Part shown: piece by piece, positions 55,771 through 64,000 of the stretch
How the letters are laid out: every line of letters begins with the position of its first letter
Numbering within the stretch: the first letter of the stretch is position 1
DNA from: Climacium dendroides
Taxonomy: Eukaryota; Streptophyta; Bryopsida; Hypnales; Climaciaceae
NCBI GenBank assembly: GCA_950106755.1
Contig: CATNNA010000010.1
Span: 186,001 to 250,000, forward strand
Reading direction: 5' to 3'
Length of the DNA stretch: 64,000 nt
Position numbers and translations under genes: made by a program
The notes under the pieces: generated by a model
Databases searched by the model: none
What the model was told of the DNA's origin: nothing
The model's input: the letters and a program-made list of their open reading frames with translations, nothing else

Positions 55771-58500
55771 AAGTGTGGGGAAGCAATAGGGTTCTCTTAA
55801 ACTTCATTTTTCCATGAATCCTAATTATTTCGAAGATTTGCAACTTATGTGTTATGTTTTCGGACATGATTCCACGTCAAAACGATATAATTTATTGGTT
55901 TGGATTCTATTAAATACAGCATGATTTTTAGAGTCTCCTCTTTTTAAAACCCATTTCACTTAGGAAAGTATAGGGAAGCAATAGGGTTCTCTTAAACTTC
56001 ATTCCTCCATGAATCCTAATTATTTCGAAGATTTGCAACTTGTGTGTTATGTTTTCGGGCAGGCTTCCATGTCAAAACGATATAATTTATTGGTTTCGTT
56101 TCTATTAAATACAGCATGATTTTTAGAGTCTCCTTTTTTTAAAACCCATTTCACTTACAAAAGTGTGGGGAAGCAATAGGGTTCTCTTAAACTTCATTTT
56201 TCCATGAATCCTAATTATTTTGAAGATTTGCAACTTATGTGTTATGTTTTCGGACATGATTCCAAGTCAAAACGATATAATTTATTGGTTTGGTTTCTAT
56301 TAAATACAGCATGATTTTTAGAGTCTCCTTTTTATAAAACCCATTTCACTTACAAAAGTGTGGGGAAGCAATAGGGTTCTCTTAAACTTCATTTTTCCAT
56401 GAATCCTAATTATTTCGAAGATTTGCAACTTATGTGTTATGTTTTCGGACATGATTCCAAGTCAAAACGATATAATTTATTGGTTTGGTTTCTATTAAAT
56501 ACAGCATGATTTTTAGAGTCTCCTTTTTTTAAAACCCATTTCACTTACAAAAGTGTGGGGAAGCAATAGGGTTCTCTTAAACTTCATTCCTCCATGAATC
56601 CTAATTATTTCGAAGATTTGCAACTTATGTGTTATGTTTTCGGACAGGCTTCCACGTCAAAACGATATAATTTATCGGTTTGGTTTCGATTAAATACAGC
56701 ATGATTTTTAGAGTTTCCTTTTTTTAAAACCCATTTCACTTACAAAAGTGTGGGGAAGCAATAGGGTTCTCTTAAACTTCATTTTTCCATGAATCCTAAT
56801 TATTTCGAAGATTTGCAACTTATGTGTTATGTTTTCGGACAGGCTTCCACGTCAAAACGATATAATTTATCGGTTTGGTTTCGATTAAATACAGCATGAT
56901 TTTTAGAGTTTCCTTTTTTTAAAACCCATTTCACTTACAAAAGTGTGGGGAAGCAATAGGGTTCTCTTAAACTTCATTTTTCCATGAATCCTAATTATTT
57001 CGAAGATTTGCAACTTATGTGTTATGTTTTCGGACATGATTCCAAGTCAAAACGATATAATTTATTGGTTTGGTTTCTATTAAATACAGCATGATTTTTA
57101 GAGTCTACTTTTTTTAAAACCCATTTCACTTACAAAAGTGTGGGGAAGCAATAGGGTTCTCTTAAACTTCATTCCTCCATGAATCCTAATTATTTCGAAG
57201 ATTTGCAACTTATGTGTTATGTTTTCGGACATGATTCCACGTCAAAACGATATAATTTATTGGTTTGGTTTCGATTAAATACAGCATGATTTTTAGAGTC
57301 TCCTTTTTTTAAAACCCATTTCACTTACAAAAGTGTGGGGAAGCAATAGGGTTCTCTTAAACTTCATTCCTCCATGAATCCTAATTATTTCGAAGATTTG
57401 CAGCTTATGTGTTATGTTTTCGGACAGGCTTCCACGTGAAAACGATATAATTTATCGGTTTGGTTTCTATTAAATACAGCATGATTTTTAGAGTCTCCTT
57501 TTTTTAAAACCCATTTCACTTACAAAAGTGTGGGGAAGCAATAGGGTTCTCTTAAACTTCATTTTTCCATGAATCCTAATTATTTCGAAGATTTGCAACT
57601 TATGTGTTATGTTTTCGGACATGATTCCACGTCAAAACGATATAATTTATTGGTTTGGTTTCTATTAAATACAGCATGATTTTTAGAGTCTCCTTTTTTT
57701 AAAACCCATTTCACTTACAAAAGTGTGGGGAAGCAATAGGGTTCTCTTAAACTTCATTTTTCCATGAATCCTAATTATTTCAAAGATTTGCAACTTATGT
57801 GTTATGTTTTCGGACATGATTCCACGTCAAAACGATATAATTTATTGGTTTGGTTTCTATTAAATACAGCATGATTTTTAGAGTCTCCTTCTTCTAAAAC
57901 CCATTTCACTTACAAAAGTGTGGGGAAGCAATAGGGTTCTCTTAAACTTCATTCCTCCATGAATCCTAACTATTTCGAAGATTTGCAACTTATGTGTTAT
58001 GTTTTCGGAAATGATTCCACGTCAAAACGATATAATTTATTGGTTTGGTTTCTATTAAATACAGCATGATTTTTAGAGTCTCCTCTTTTTAAAACCCATT
58101 TCACTTAGGAAAGTATAGGGAAGCAATAGGGTTCTCTTAAACTTCATTCCTCCATGAATCCTAATTATTTCGAAGATTTGCAACTTGTGTGTTATGTTTT
58201 CGGGCAGGCTTCCATGTCAAAACGATATAATTTATTGGTTTCGTTTCTATTAAATACAGCATGATTTTTAGAGTCTCCTTTTTTTAAAACCCATTTCACT
58301 TACAAAAGTGTGGGGAAGCAATAGGGTTCTCTTAAACTTCATTCCTCCATGAATCCTAATTATTTCGAAGATTTGCAACTTATGTGTTATGTTTTCGGAC
58401 ATGATTCCACGTCAAAACGATATAATTTATTGGTTTGGTTTCTATTAAATACAGCATGATTTTTAGAGTCTCCTTTTTTTAAAACCCATTTCACTTACAA
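55771..58500 (+). repeat. 14-monomer higher-order repeat, copy 1 (2,730 bp)
   Basis: Monomers 287-300 in order: TGGATTCTAT; CGGGCAGG; TTTGAAGATT + TCCAAG + TTTATAAAA; TCCAAG; CATTCC + GAGTTTCC; GAGTTTCC; TCCAAG + GTCTACTT; TTTCGAT; CAGCTT; consensus-like; CAAAGATT; CTAACT + CGGAAATG; CGGGCAGG; CATTCC. The next 14 monomers repeat this series with no difference seen by eye. It is the largest adjacent tandem HOR in the window and looks like the most recent large amplification. Confidence 0.9.
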
Positions 58501-61230
58501 AAGTGTGGGGAAGCAATAGGGTTCTCTTAAACTTCATTTTTCCATGAATCCTAATTATTTCGAAGATTTGCAACTTATGTGTTATGTTTTCGGACATGAT
58601 TCCACGTCAAAACGATATAATTTATTGGTTTGGATTCTATTAAATACAGCATGATTTTTAGAGTCTCCTCTTTTTAAAACCCATTTCACTTAGGAAAGTA
58701 TAGGGAAGCAATAGGGTTCTCTTAAACTTCATTCCTCCATGAATCCTAATTATTTCGAAGATTTGCAACTTGTGTGTTATGTTTTCGGGCAGGCTTCCAT
58801 GTCAAAACGATATAATTTATTGGTTTCGTTTCTATTAAATACAGCATGATTTTTAGAGTCTCCTTTTTTTAAAACCCATTTCACTTACAAAAGTGTGGGG
58901 AAGCAATAGGGTTCTCTTAAACTTCATTTTTCCATGAATCCTAATTATTTTGAAGATTTGCAACTTATGTGTTATGTTTTCGGACATGATTCCAAGTCAA
59001 AACGATATAATTTATTGGTTTGGTTTCTATTAAATACAGCATGATTTTTAGAGTCTCCTTTTTATAAAACCCATTTCACTTACAAAAGTGTGGGGAAGCA
59101 ATAGGGTTCTCTTAAACTTCATTTTTCCATGAATCCTAATTATTTCGAAGATTTGCAACTTATGTGTTATGTTTTCGGACATGATTCCAAGTCAAAACGA
59201 TATAATTTATTGGTTTGGTTTCTATTAAATACAGCATGATTTTTAGAGTCTCCTTTTTTTAAAACCCATTTCACTTACAAAAGTGTGGGGAAGCAATAGG
59301 GTTCTCTTAAACTTCATTCCTCCATGAATCCTAATTATTTCGAAGATTTGCAACTTATGTGTTATGTTTTCGGACAGGCTTCCACGTCAAAACGATATAA
59401 TTTATCGGTTTGGTTTCGATTAAATACAGCATGATTTTTAGAGTTTCCTTTTTTTAAAACCCATTTCACTTACAAAAGTGTGGGGAAGCAATAGGGTTCT
59501 CTTAAACTTCATTTTTCCATGAATCCTAATTATTTCGAAGATTTGCAACTTATGTGTTATGTTTTCGGACAGGCTTCCACGTCAAAACGATATAATTTAT
59601 CGGTTTGGTTTCGATTAAATACAGCATGATTTTTAGAGTTTCCTTTTTTTAAAACCCATTTCACTTACAAAAGTGTGGGGAAGCAATAGGGTTCTCTTAA
59701 ACTTCATTTTTCCATGAATCCTAATTATTTCGAAGATTTGCAACTTATGTGTTATGTTTTCGGACATGATTCCAAGTCAAAACGATATAATTTATTGGTT
59801 TGGTTTCTATTAAATACAGCATGATTTTTAGAGTCTACTTTTTTTAAAACCCATTTCACTTACAAAAGTGTGGGGAAGCAATAGGGTTCTCTTAAACTTC
59901 ATTCCTCCATGAATCCTAATTATTTCGAAGATTTGCAACTTATGTGTTATGTTTTCGGACATGATTCCACGTCAAAACGATATAATTTATTGGTTTGGTT
60001 TCGATTAAATACAGCATGATTTTTAGAGTCTCCTTTTTTTAAAACCCATTTCACTTACAAAAGTGTGGGGAAGCAATAGGGTTCTCTTAAACTTCATTCC
60101 TCCATGAATCCTAATTATTTCGAAGATTTGCAGCTTATGTGTTATGTTTTCGGACAGGCTTCCACGTGAAAACGATATAATTTATCGGTTTGGTTTCTAT
60201 TAAATACAGCATGATTTTTAGAGTCTCCTTTTTTTAAAACCCATTTCACTTACAAAAGTGTGGGGAAGCAATAGGGTTCTCTTAAACTTCATTTTTCCAT
60301 GAATCCTAATTATTTCGAAGATTTGCAACTTATGTGTTATGTTTTCGGACATGATTCCACGTCAAAACGATATAATTTATTGGTTTGGTTTCTATTAAAT
60401 ACAGCATGATTTTTAGAGTCTCCTTTTTTTAAAACCCATTTCACTTACAAAAGTGTGGGGAAGCAATAGGGTTCTCTTAAACTTCATTTTTCCATGAATC
60501 CTAATTATTTCAAAGATTTGCAACTTATGTGTTATGTTTTCGGACATGATTCCACGTCAAAACGATATAATTTATTGGTTTGGTTTCTATTAAATACAGC
60601 ATGATTTTTAGAGTCTCCTTCTTCTAAAACCCATTTCACTTACAAAAGTGTGGGGAAGCAATAGGGTTCTCTTAAACTTCATTCCTCCATGAATCCTAAC
60701 TATTTCGAAGATTTGCAACTTATGTGTTATGTTTTCGGAAATGATTCCACGTCAAAACGATATAATTTATTGGTTTGGTTTCTATTAAATACAGCATGAT
60801 TTTTAGAGTCTCCTCTTTTTAAAACCCATTTCACTTAGGAAAGTATAGGGAAGCAATAGGGTTCTCTTAAACTTCATTCCTCCATGAATCCTAATTATTT
60901 CGAAGATTTGCAACTTGTGTGTTATGTTTTCGGGCAGGCTTCCATGTCAAAACGATATAATTTATTGGTTTCGTTTCTATTAAATACAGCATGATTTTTA
61001 GAGTCTCCTTTTTTTAAAACCCATTTCACTTACAAAAGTGTGGGGAAGCAATAGGGTTCTCTTAAACTTCATTCCTCCATGAATCCTAATTATTTCGAAG
61101 ATTTGCAACTTATGTGTTATGTTTTCGGACATGATTCCACGTCAAAACGATATAATTTATTGGTTTGGTTTCTATTAAATACAGCATGATTTTTAGAGTC
61201 TCCTTTTTTTAAAACCCATTTCACTTACAA
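58501..61230 (+). repeat. 14-monomer higher-order repeat, copy 2
   Basis: Monomers 301-314 repeat 55,771-58,500. The following unit, monomer 315, breaks the series (GTGTGGGAAAG, CATTCC) and instead matches the series at 55,186. The 61,036-61,620 stretch equals 54,991-55,575. A third partial restart (TGGATTCTAT, CGGGCAGG, TTTGAAGATT, TCCAAG) lies at 61,816-62,595, 17 monomers after the start of this copy. Confidence 0.9.
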
Positions 61231-61652
61231 AAGTGTGGGAAAGCAATAGGGTTCTCTTAAACTTCATTCCTCCATGAATCCTAATTATTTCGAAGATTTG
61301 CAACTTATGTGTTATGTTTTCGGACATGATTCCACGTCAAAACGATATAATTTATTGGTTTGGTTTCTATTAAATACAGCATGATTTTTAGAGTCTCCTT
61401 TTTTTAAAACCCATTTCACTTAGAAAAGTGTGGGGAAGCAATAGGGTTCTCTTAAACTTCATTCCTCCATGAATCCTAATTATTTCGAAGATTTGCAACT
61501 TATGTGTTATGTTTTCGGACATGATTCCACGTCAAAACGATATAATTTATTGGTTTGGTTTCTATTAAATACAGCATGATTTTTAGAGTCTCCTTTTTTT
61601 AAAACCCATTTCACTTACAAAAGTGTGGGGAAGCAATAGGGTTCTCTTAAAC

Positions 61653-61668
61653 TTCATTTTTCCATGAA
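61653..61668 (+). other. TTCAT/ATGAA inverted repeat (reference copy)
   Basis: At unit positions 33-37 and 44-48 a 5-bp perfect inverted repeat flanks a six-base T/C loop. The loop varies among units (TTTTCC, CCTCC, CGTCC, TTATCC types) while the arms stay intact, apart from CCTCA in ACCTC units and ATCAA at 45,871. A stem this short may be chance. Confidence 0.4.
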
Positions 61669-61705
61669 TCCTAATTATTTCGAAGATTTGCAACTTATGT
61701 GTTAT

Positions 61706-61733
61706 GTTTTCGGACATGATTCCACGTCAAAAC
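61706..61733 (+). other. Interrupted dyad, one per monomer (reference copy)
   Basis: At unit positions 86-113, GTTTT then CG then GAC is followed after 10 bases by GTC and AAAAC. This gives an 8-bp inverted repeat with a two-base bulge and could form a small hairpin or cruciform. The bulge and the loop end each hold a CpG. The AGGC..GTG haplotype breaks the inner GTC and the GTTATA haplotype breaks the outer G. Most other units keep it. It is a structural observation only and no binding protein is implied. Confidence 0.5.
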
Positions 61734-61788
61734 GATATAATTTATTGGTTTGGTTTCTATTAAATACAGCATGATTTTTAGAGTCTCC

Positions 61789-61799
61789 TTTTTTTAAAA
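61789..61799 (+). other. T7A4 tract of constant length (reference copy)
   Basis: At unit positions 169-179 seven T precede four A, containing the palindrome TTTTAAAA. Variants are substitutions (CTTTTT, CTTCT, ATTTTTT, TTTTTGT, TTTTTAT) and the tract keeps its length in the copies I compared. Such A/T tracts are stiff or bent and recur here every 195 bp, about one per nucleosome-plus-linker. Confidence 0.55.
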
Positions 61800-61815
61800 C
61801 CCATTTCACTTACAA

Positions 61816-62595
61816 AAGTGTGGGGAAGCAATAGGGTTCTCTTAAACTTCATTTTTCCATGAATCCTAATTATTTCGAAGATTTGCAACTTATGTGTTAT
61901 GTTTTCGGACATGATTCCACGTCAAAACGATATAATTTATTGGTTTGGATTCTATTAAATACAGCATGATTTTTAGAGTCTCCTCTTTTTAAAACCCATT
62001 TCACTTAGGAAAGTATAGGGAAGCAATAGGGTTCTCTTAAACTTCATTCCTCCATGAATCCTAATTATTTCGAAGATTTGCAACTTGTGTGTTATGTTTT
62101 CGGGCAGGCTTCCATGTCAAAACGATATAATTTATTGGTTTCGTTTCTATTAAATACAGCATGATTTTTAGAGTCTCCTTTTTTTAAAACCCATTTCACT
62201 TACAAAAGTGTGGGGAAGCAATAGGGTTCTCTTAAACTTCATTTTTCCATGAATCCTAATTATTTTGAAGATTTGCAACTTATGTGTTATGTTTTCGGAC
62301 ATGATTCCAAGTCAAAACGATATAATTTATTGGTTTGGTTTCTATTAAATACAGCATGATTTTTAGAGTCTCCTTTTTATAAAACCCATTTCACTTACAA
62401 AAGTGTGGGGAAGCAATAGGGTTCTCTTAAACTTCATTTTTCCATGAATCCTAATTATTTCGAAGATTTGCAACTTATGTGTTATGTTTTCGGACATGAT
62501 TCCAAGTCAAAACGATATAATTTATTGGTTTGGTTTCTATTAAATACAGCATGATTTTTAGAGTCTCCTTTTTTTAAAACCCATTTCACTTACAA
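61816..62595 (+). repeat. Partial third copy of HOR start (4 monomers)
   Basis: Monomers 318-321 match 55,771-56,550 and 58,501-59,280 (TGGATTCTAT; CGGGCAGG; TTTGAAGATT with TTTATAAAA; TCCAAG). Monomer 322 lacks GAGTTTCC and belongs to the CATTCC/TAGAA type, so the HOR is truncated after four units here. Confidence 0.85.
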
Positions 62596-63960
62596 AAGTG
62601 TGGGGAAGCAATAGGGTTCTCTTAAACTTCATTCCTCCATGAATCCTAATTATTTCGAAGATTTGCAACTTATGTGTTATGTTTTCGGACATGATTCCAC
62701 GTCAAAACGATATAATTTATTGGTTTGGTTTCTATTAAATACAGCATGATTTTTAGAGTCTCCTTTTTTTAAAACCCATTTCACTTAGAAAAGTGTGGGG
62801 AAGCAATAGGGTTCTCTTAAACTTCATTCCTCCATGAATCCTAATTATTTCGAAGATTTGCAACTTATGTGTTATGTTTTCGGACATGATTCCACGTCAA
62901 AACGATATAATTTATTGGTTTGGTTTCTATTAAATACAGCATGATTTTTAGAGTCTCCTTTTTTTAAAACCCATTTCACTTACAAAAGTGTGGGGAAGCA
63001 ATAGGGTTCTCTTAAACTTCATTCCTCCATGAATCCTAATTATTTCGAAGATTTGCAACTTATGTGTTATGTTTTCGGACATGATTCCACGTCAAAACGA
63101 TATAATTTATTGGTTTGGTTTCTATTAAATACAGCATGATTTTTAGAGTCTCCTTTTTTTAAAACCCATTTCACTTACAAAAGTGTGGGAAAGCAATAGG
63201 GTTCTCTTAAACTTCATTCCTCCATGAATCCTAATTATTTCGAAGATTTGCAACTTATGTGTTATGTTTTCGGACATGATTCCACGTCAAAACGATATAA
63301 TTTATTGGTTTGGTTTCTATTAAATACAGCATGATTTTTAGAGTCTCCTTTTTTTAAAACCCATTTCACTTACAAAAGTGTGGGGAAGCAATAGGGTTCT
63401 CTTAAACTTCATTTTTCCATGAATCCTAATTATTTCGAAGATTTGCAACTTATGTGTTATGTTTTCGGACATGATTCCACGTCAAAACGATATAATTTAT
63501 TGGTTTGGTTTCTATTAATTACAGCATGATTTTTAGAGTCTCCTTTTTTTAAAACCCATTTCACTTACAAAAGTGTGGGGAAGCAATAGGGTTCTCTTAA
63601 ACTTCATTTTTCCATGAATCCTAATTATTTCGAAGATTTGCAACTTATGTGTTATGTTTTCGGACATGATTCCACGTCAAAACGATATAATTTATTGGTT
63701 TGGTTTCTATTAAATACAGCATGATTTTTAGAGTCTCCTCTTTTTAAAACCCATTTCACTTAGGAAAGTATAGGGAAGCAATAGGGTTCTCTTAAACTTC
63801 ATTCCTCCATGAATCCTAATTATTTCGAAGATTTGCAACTTGTGTGTTATGTTTTCGGGCAGGCTTCCATGTCAAAACGATATAATTTATTGGTTTCGTT
63901 TCTATTAAATACAGCATGATTTTTAGAGTCTCCTTTTTTTAAAACCCATTTCACTTACAA

Positions 63961-64000
63961 AAGTGTGGGGAAGCAATAGGGTTCTCTTAAACTTCATTTT
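63961..64000 (+). repeat. Partial monomer 329 at the window edge
   Basis: The first 40 bp of a unit (to CATTTT) are in phase with the array and are cut by the window end. The array therefore continues to the right. Base 1 is likewise a unit start by my choice of phase, and nothing indicates an array edge at the left. Confidence 0.95.

Larger units (their letters stand above)
61621..61815 (+). repeat. Reference monomer matching the array consensus
   Basis: This copy (monomer 317) carries the majority base at every position I compared, so it serves as reference for the monomer positions used in this annotation. Order of landmarks: G-rich start 5-10; TTCAT/ATGAA inverted repeat 33-48; low-variation stretch 41-75; TTCGAA palindrome 59-64; dyad 86-113; GGTTTGGTTT 127-136; CATGAT 150-155; T7A4 tract 169-179. 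CpG dinucleotides are at 61, 91, 105 and 113. The choice of base 1 as unit start is arbitrary, since the true unit boundary of a satellite cannot be read from the array. Confidence 0.9.
1..64000 (+). repeat. 195-bp satellite DNA array, 328.2 copies
   Basis: A direct tandem array fills the window. Each unit, as phased here, begins AAGTGTGGGGAAGCAATAGG or a variant and ends CATTTCACTTACAA. Unit starts fall at 1, 196, 391, 586, 781 and onward every 195 bp to 63,961, giving 328 full units plus 40 bp. All units lie in the same orientation with no inverted segment, no unique spacer and no inserted element. Copies differ only by substitutions, from none to about twelve per unit against the consensus. 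Consensus GC is about 31% (61 of 195). The unit length, homogeneity and higher-order duplications are those of a eukaryotic centromeric or pericentromeric satellite. That role is inferred from architecture only, and other heterochromatin (knob, B or sex chromosome) would look the same. The monomer was not recognised as a named family. Confidence 0.98.
44461..64000 (+). repeat. Domain D: monomers 229-329 (last partial)
   Basis: The first part, to about 46.5 kb, is mostly near-consensus units with few markers. From 48,166 a distinctive unit appears, with ACTTAGGAAAGTATAGGG at its boundary, TTGTGTG and CGGGCAGGCTTCCATG. Other markers are TCCAAGTC at unit position 101, GAGTTTCC at 161, CAGCTT at 71, CTAACTATTTCG plus CGGAAATG, TTTGAAGATT, and TGGATTCTAT. 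These are ordered into a 14-monomer higher-order unit whose best copies are at 55,771-61,230. The array runs off the right edge of the window in phase, so the domain is incomplete. Confidence 0.75.

Noticed and set aside
61669..61685. CENP-B-box-like match on the minus strand at unit positions 49-65 (TTCG, A and GG of the core, 7 of 9 core bases).
   Set aside because: The two core mismatches fall in the CGGG block. By a rough equal-base estimate, about 0.5 such matches are expected by chance in 390 positions. CAAAG units destroy it without apparent consequence.
1..64000. Periodic short open reading frames, such as the 36-codon ATG..TGA frame at unit positions 44-154 in nearly every copy, and frames of up to about 65 codons where a stop is lost (ATGTTTT or AACAGGG units).
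   Set aside because: 195 is divisible by 3, so the same frame recurs in each unit. All six frames contain at least one stop per consensus unit, and losses of single stops extend a frame only to the next unit. There are no start contexts, composition shift or conserved protein features.
1..64000. CRISPR array or bacterial repeat region.
   Set aside because: There are no unique spacers. The repeated unit is 195 bp with no short repeat/spacer alternation, and no cas-like genes are present.
1..64000. Telomere-like words: TAGGGTT near unit position 17 and AAAACCC at 176.
   Set aside because: They are single words without tandem repetition, in opposite senses, and part of a fixed 195-bp unit.
1..64000. 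Transposon or LTR insertion within the array.
   Set aside because: No phase break, terminal repeat, target-site duplication or non-satellite sequence was found at any point on the 195-bp grid.
1..64000. rDNA intergenic spacer subrepeats.
   Set aside because: No rRNA gene, promoter or terminator sequence is seen over 64 kb, and spacer subrepeat arrays are normally far shorter.
1..64000. Promoter-like AT-rich words (TATAATTT at unit positions 116-123).
   Set aside because: The word recurs in nearly every unit as part of an AT-rich repeat, with no gene downstream. Satellite transcription cannot be judged from sequence.

Overview
The whole window is one uninterrupted tandem array of a 195-bp, AT-rich satellite DNA (consensus about 31% GC by hand count). 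There are 328 complete monomers plus the first 40 bp of a 329th, all head to tail and all in the same orientation. Copy n starts at 1 + 195(n-1). The phase at base 63,961 is the same as at base 1, and every 780-bp checkpoint (four monomers) falls in register, so there is no net insertion or deletion over 64 kb. I see no gene, RNA gene, transposon, CRISPR array or unique spacer. Because 195 is a multiple of 3, reading frames recur in every copy, but all six frames carry at least one stop per consensus monomer.

Such an array, with nucleosome-scale units, multi-monomer higher-order repeats (HORs) and substitution-only variation, is typical of a eukaryotic centromeric or pericentromeric satellite. 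A plant is plausible (CpG-type transitions, unit length), but I do not recognise the monomer as any satellite I know, and animals are not excluded. Kingdom, chromosome and function are therefore inference.

Layout: monomers differ by up to about a dozen substitutions that occur as linked haplotypes, and the set of haplotypes changes from left to right. Domain A (1-10,920) has its own TTTATGG and CTATCAAAT markers and a 17-monomer block copied 25 monomers downstream. Domain B (10,921-24,765) is built from reshuffled modules (ACACC, GGAAAGG, ACAAC, GCCAT variants) and contains a perfect 4-monomer tandem duplication. Domain C (24,766-44,460) is marked by TATATGG, CATTCG and CTTCTAAAAC, with a 17-18-monomer block repeated at a 23-monomer spacing. 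Domain D (44,461-64,000) begins close to consensus and ends in a young 14-monomer HOR of 2,730 bp, present as two adjacent copies that read as identical.

Within the monomer there are short dyads (one flanking two CpGs), a T7A4 tract of constant length, four CpG sites of which three show transition decay and one appears fixed, and a 35-bp stretch (monomer positions 41-75) that varies little. These are the only candidate functional elements visible.
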